A stretch of DNA of 6,619 nt from contig JBBDRV010000128.1 of NCBI GenBank assembly GCA_040905285.1, forward strand, positions 1 to 6,619, in the 5' to 3' direction. Numbering within the stretch: position 1 is the first letter of the stretch; every line of letters begins with the position of its first letter. A program made the translations under genes and the position numbers. This document shows, in pieces, positions 5,405-6,619 of the stretch. The notes below the pieces were generated by a model. That model searched no databases, was not told where the DNA came from, and was given only the letters and a program-made list of their open reading frames with translations. This stretch comes from JBBDRV01 sp040905285 (lineage in GTDB: Bacteria; Bacteroidota; Rhodothermia; Balneolales; Balneolaceae).

Positions 5405-5456
5405 TTTGCTCTTCGCGGTTTCTTTTTATCCAAAGATGCTAAGCGCAAAGAAAAAC
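5405..5456. repeat. Imperfect T-rich/A-rich inverted repeat after the DUF899 gene
   Basis: A left T-rich arm (TTTTTGCTCTTCGCGG then TTTCTTTTT) faces a right A-rich arm (AAGCGCAAAGAAAAACC), with CAAAG occurring twice 15 bases apart (5431, 5446). It begins right after the DUF899 stop codon. The wording CAAAGATGCTAAGCGCAAAG resembles a repeat motif seen between genes in many Bacteroidota-like genomes, here degenerate. It may terminate transcription of the DUF899 gene, but pairing is imperfect. Confidence 0.35.
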
Positions 5457-5563
5457 CCCACACATAAGTGGCAGTATCAAAGATCAAATCGAAAGAAAGA
5501 TGCCGAAAGAATAACTAAAACAACCAATCAAATGGCACCGGGAAAATCTGCTCCGGCAAAATC

Positions 5564-6133
5564 ATGACTGACATGAGAAAAATAATCTACGCTCAACTCG
5601 TCTCTCTGGATGGATATATCGAAGATTCCGATGGAAACATTAACTGGACGAAACCGGGGGAAGAACTGCACCGGCATTTTAACGAACTGGAGAGGAATCT
5701 GGGTATCAATTTCTACGGGAGGAAGACGTCGGAAGCGATGGATTTTTGGCTGACAGCCGATCAACAGCCGGATTTAAAAGATTATGAACTTGAATACGCC
5801 CGGCTCTGGCAGGAAACCCAACGAATCGTTTTTTCCAAAACGCTGGATGAAGTAAAGGGAAAAGCTGATTTAAAACGAGAAGTTGATCCCGTTGAAATTC
5901 GCAGTCTGAAGAATCGGAACGGCAAAGATATGGCTGTCGGCGGGGCAGACCTGGCTTCCACATTTATAAAGAATGGATTGGTAGATGAATTCCGATTGTA
6001 TATTCATCCGGTAGCCATAGGCGGCGGCAAACCGATGTTTCCGCTAAACGAATCGCTGGATCTGGAATTTGTGGAAAGTGAAACCTTTTCGGGCGGAGTT
6101 GTGATGTTGAAATATCATGCCTTCAACCAATAA
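5564..6133 (+). CDS. Dihydrofolate reductase-like protein, RibD C-terminal domain
   Basis: This is a single-domain 189-residue protein of the RibD-C/DHFR-like family (relatives of B. subtilis YyaP and YwjB). The first strand and loop, RKIIYAQLVSLDGYIED (5-21), are the family's opening. NFYGRKTSEAM (49-59) follows, then the nucleotide-binding part KDMAVGGADLASTFIKNGL (121-139), and VDEFRLYIHPVAIGGGKPMF (140-159), which is the strongest family mark. These proteins have the fold of NADPH-dependent reductases. True folate or pyrimidine reductase activity is unproven for most stand-alone members, and there is no riboflavin gene nearby. ATG 5564 is used; a second ATG at 5573 (MRKII) is equally possible, and neither has a good SD. 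The right-hand gap of 128 bases leads to the VOC gene. Confidence 0.9.
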   Translation: MTDMRKIIYAQLVSLDGYIEDSDGNINWTKPGEELHRHFNELERNLGINFYGRKTSEAMDFWLTADQQPDLKDYELEYARLWQETQRIVFSKTLDEVKGKADLKREVDPVEIRSLKNRNGKDMAVGGADLASTFIKNGLVDEFRLYIHPVAIGGGKPMFPLNESLDLEFVESETFSGGVVMLKYHAFNQ

Positions 6134-6261
6134 AACTGAAGAGATAATATGACACGAATCCGGGTGTTTTTCCGTATCAATTGACGTCATAACACGTAAA
6201 TTACCTGTAAGCATATGAACCTATACATGGCGATTCTGATGAACCTTAAAGATCAAATCTT

Positions 6262-6619
6262 ATGCAAAAAATAACACCCCATCTCTGGTTCGACAACCAG
6301 GCCAAAGAGGCCGCAGAGTTTTATGTATCCGCTTTTGGCAACGGTTCAAAAATCAACAGCACCACCACCCTTCACGACACACCGTCGGGCGATGTGGATA
6401 CGGTAGTGTTTGAACTTCTTGGGTATTCGTTCATGGCTATTTCAGCCGGTCCCCTGTTTGTGTTCAACCCGTCCATTTCGTTTTTCGTCAACTTCGATCC
6501 GTCGCGTGATAATAAGGCGCGGGAAAATCTGGACACCCTTTGGGAAAAGCTCTCCGAAGGTGGGACCGCACTGATGCCCCTCCAGGAATACCCATTCAGC
6601 AAACGCTATGGATGGATAC
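6262..6619 (+). CDS. VOC/PhnB-like family protein, 3'-truncated by the window edge
   Basis: An open frame starts at ATG 6262 and runs to the right edge without a stop, giving 119 residues. The opening QKITPHLWFDNQAKEAAEFY (2-21), then VSAFGNGSKI, VVFELLGYSFMAISAGP, FNPSISFFVNF and a late YPFSKRYGWI segment follow the PhnB-like branch of the vicinal-oxygen-chelate (glyoxalase-like) superfamily, often named 3-demethylubiquinone-9 3-methyltransferase-like in databases. That label is not evidence of methylation activity. The fold is built from paired beta-alpha-beta-beta-beta units and often binds a metal. Only about 40 residues should be missing if it is a single-unit protein of about 160 residues. 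No SD is seen before the ATG (GATCAAATCTT). The substrate is unknown. Confidence 0.85.
   Translation, partial: MQKITPHLWFDNQAKEAAEFYVSAFGNGSKINSTTTLHDTPSGDVDTVVFELLGYSFMAISAGPLFVFNPSISFFVNFDPSRDNKARENLDTLWEKLSEGGTALMPLQEYPFSKRYGWI

Noticed and set aside
6182..6189. TGACGTCA palindrome between the RibD-C and VOC genes
   Set aside because: Eight bases only, with no convincing -10 behind the TTGACG at 6181; too weak to call a promoter or operator.
6214..6273. 19-codon frame (MNLYMAILM...) overlapping the VOC gene start, possible leader peptide
   Set aside because: There is no SD and no attenuator-like structure; short frames of this size are expected by chance.
1..6619. CRISPR array, tRNA, rRNA, insertion sequence ends or att sites
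   Set aside because: No regularly spaced long repeats, no cloverleaf-like tract, no transposase or integrase coding and no terminal inverted repeats were seen; the 40-bp spaced repeats at 1945-2042 are operators, with only short shared arms.

Overview
The window is a stretch of bacterial chromosome carrying nine genes. A 5'-truncated catalase-peroxidase gene (katG) comes first. It is followed by a compact three-gene operon that reads as a HipBST-type toxin-antitoxin module, a small membrane-protein gene on the minus strand, and four plus-strand genes for small enzymes: a DinB-family protein, a DUF899 thioredoxin-like protein, a RibD-C/dihydrofolate-reductase-like protein and a VOC/PhnB-like protein cut off by the right edge. 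Protein style and gene set suggest a free-living member of the Bacteroidota/Balneolota/Rhodothermota group. This is an impression without rRNA or a marker gene, so it is weak. In its favour, start regions with and without Shine-Dalgarno (SD) sequences are mixed, and small families of the DinB/DUF899/RibD-C/VOC kind often cluster in such genomes.

Region 1-1816 is GC-rich katG. Region 1817-2044 is a strongly AT-rich regulatory region. It holds three copies of an 18-bp inverted repeat of the form TATACC-N6-GGTATA whose starts lie exactly 40 bp apart (1945, 1985, 2025). A sigma70-like promoter (TTGCTT-N17-TATAAT) is laid over the middle copy, and the last copy covers the SD of the first gene. Region 2045-3514 encodes HipB (73 aa, XRE-type DNA-binding protein), HipS (106 aa, like the N-terminal subdomain of HipA) and HipT (313 aa, HipA-like kinase). 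They overlap by 11 and 4 bases and so are probably translationally coupled. The HipB dimer presumably represses through the three operators, HipS blocks the HipT active site, and HipT is a protein kinase; the studied E. coli HipT phosphorylates TrpS.

Region 3515-3991 holds the convergent 62-aa two-helix membrane protein gene, with a good SD and a 14-bp inverted repeat upstream, followed by a hairpin just before the DinB-family gene. Region 3992-6619 holds the four small enzymes, separated by gaps of about 130-160 bases. They are probably separate transcription units or loosely grouped ones with general stress or detoxification roles. No tRNA, rRNA, CRISPR array, insertion sequence or phage gene is visible.

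The point of most interest is the HipBST-like module. It has the full tripartite order, a clear operator array, a Cys/His cluster at the HipT N-terminus, and a Gly-rich loop reading T-V-P where the studied E. coli HipT, as I recall it, has a double-Ser motif.
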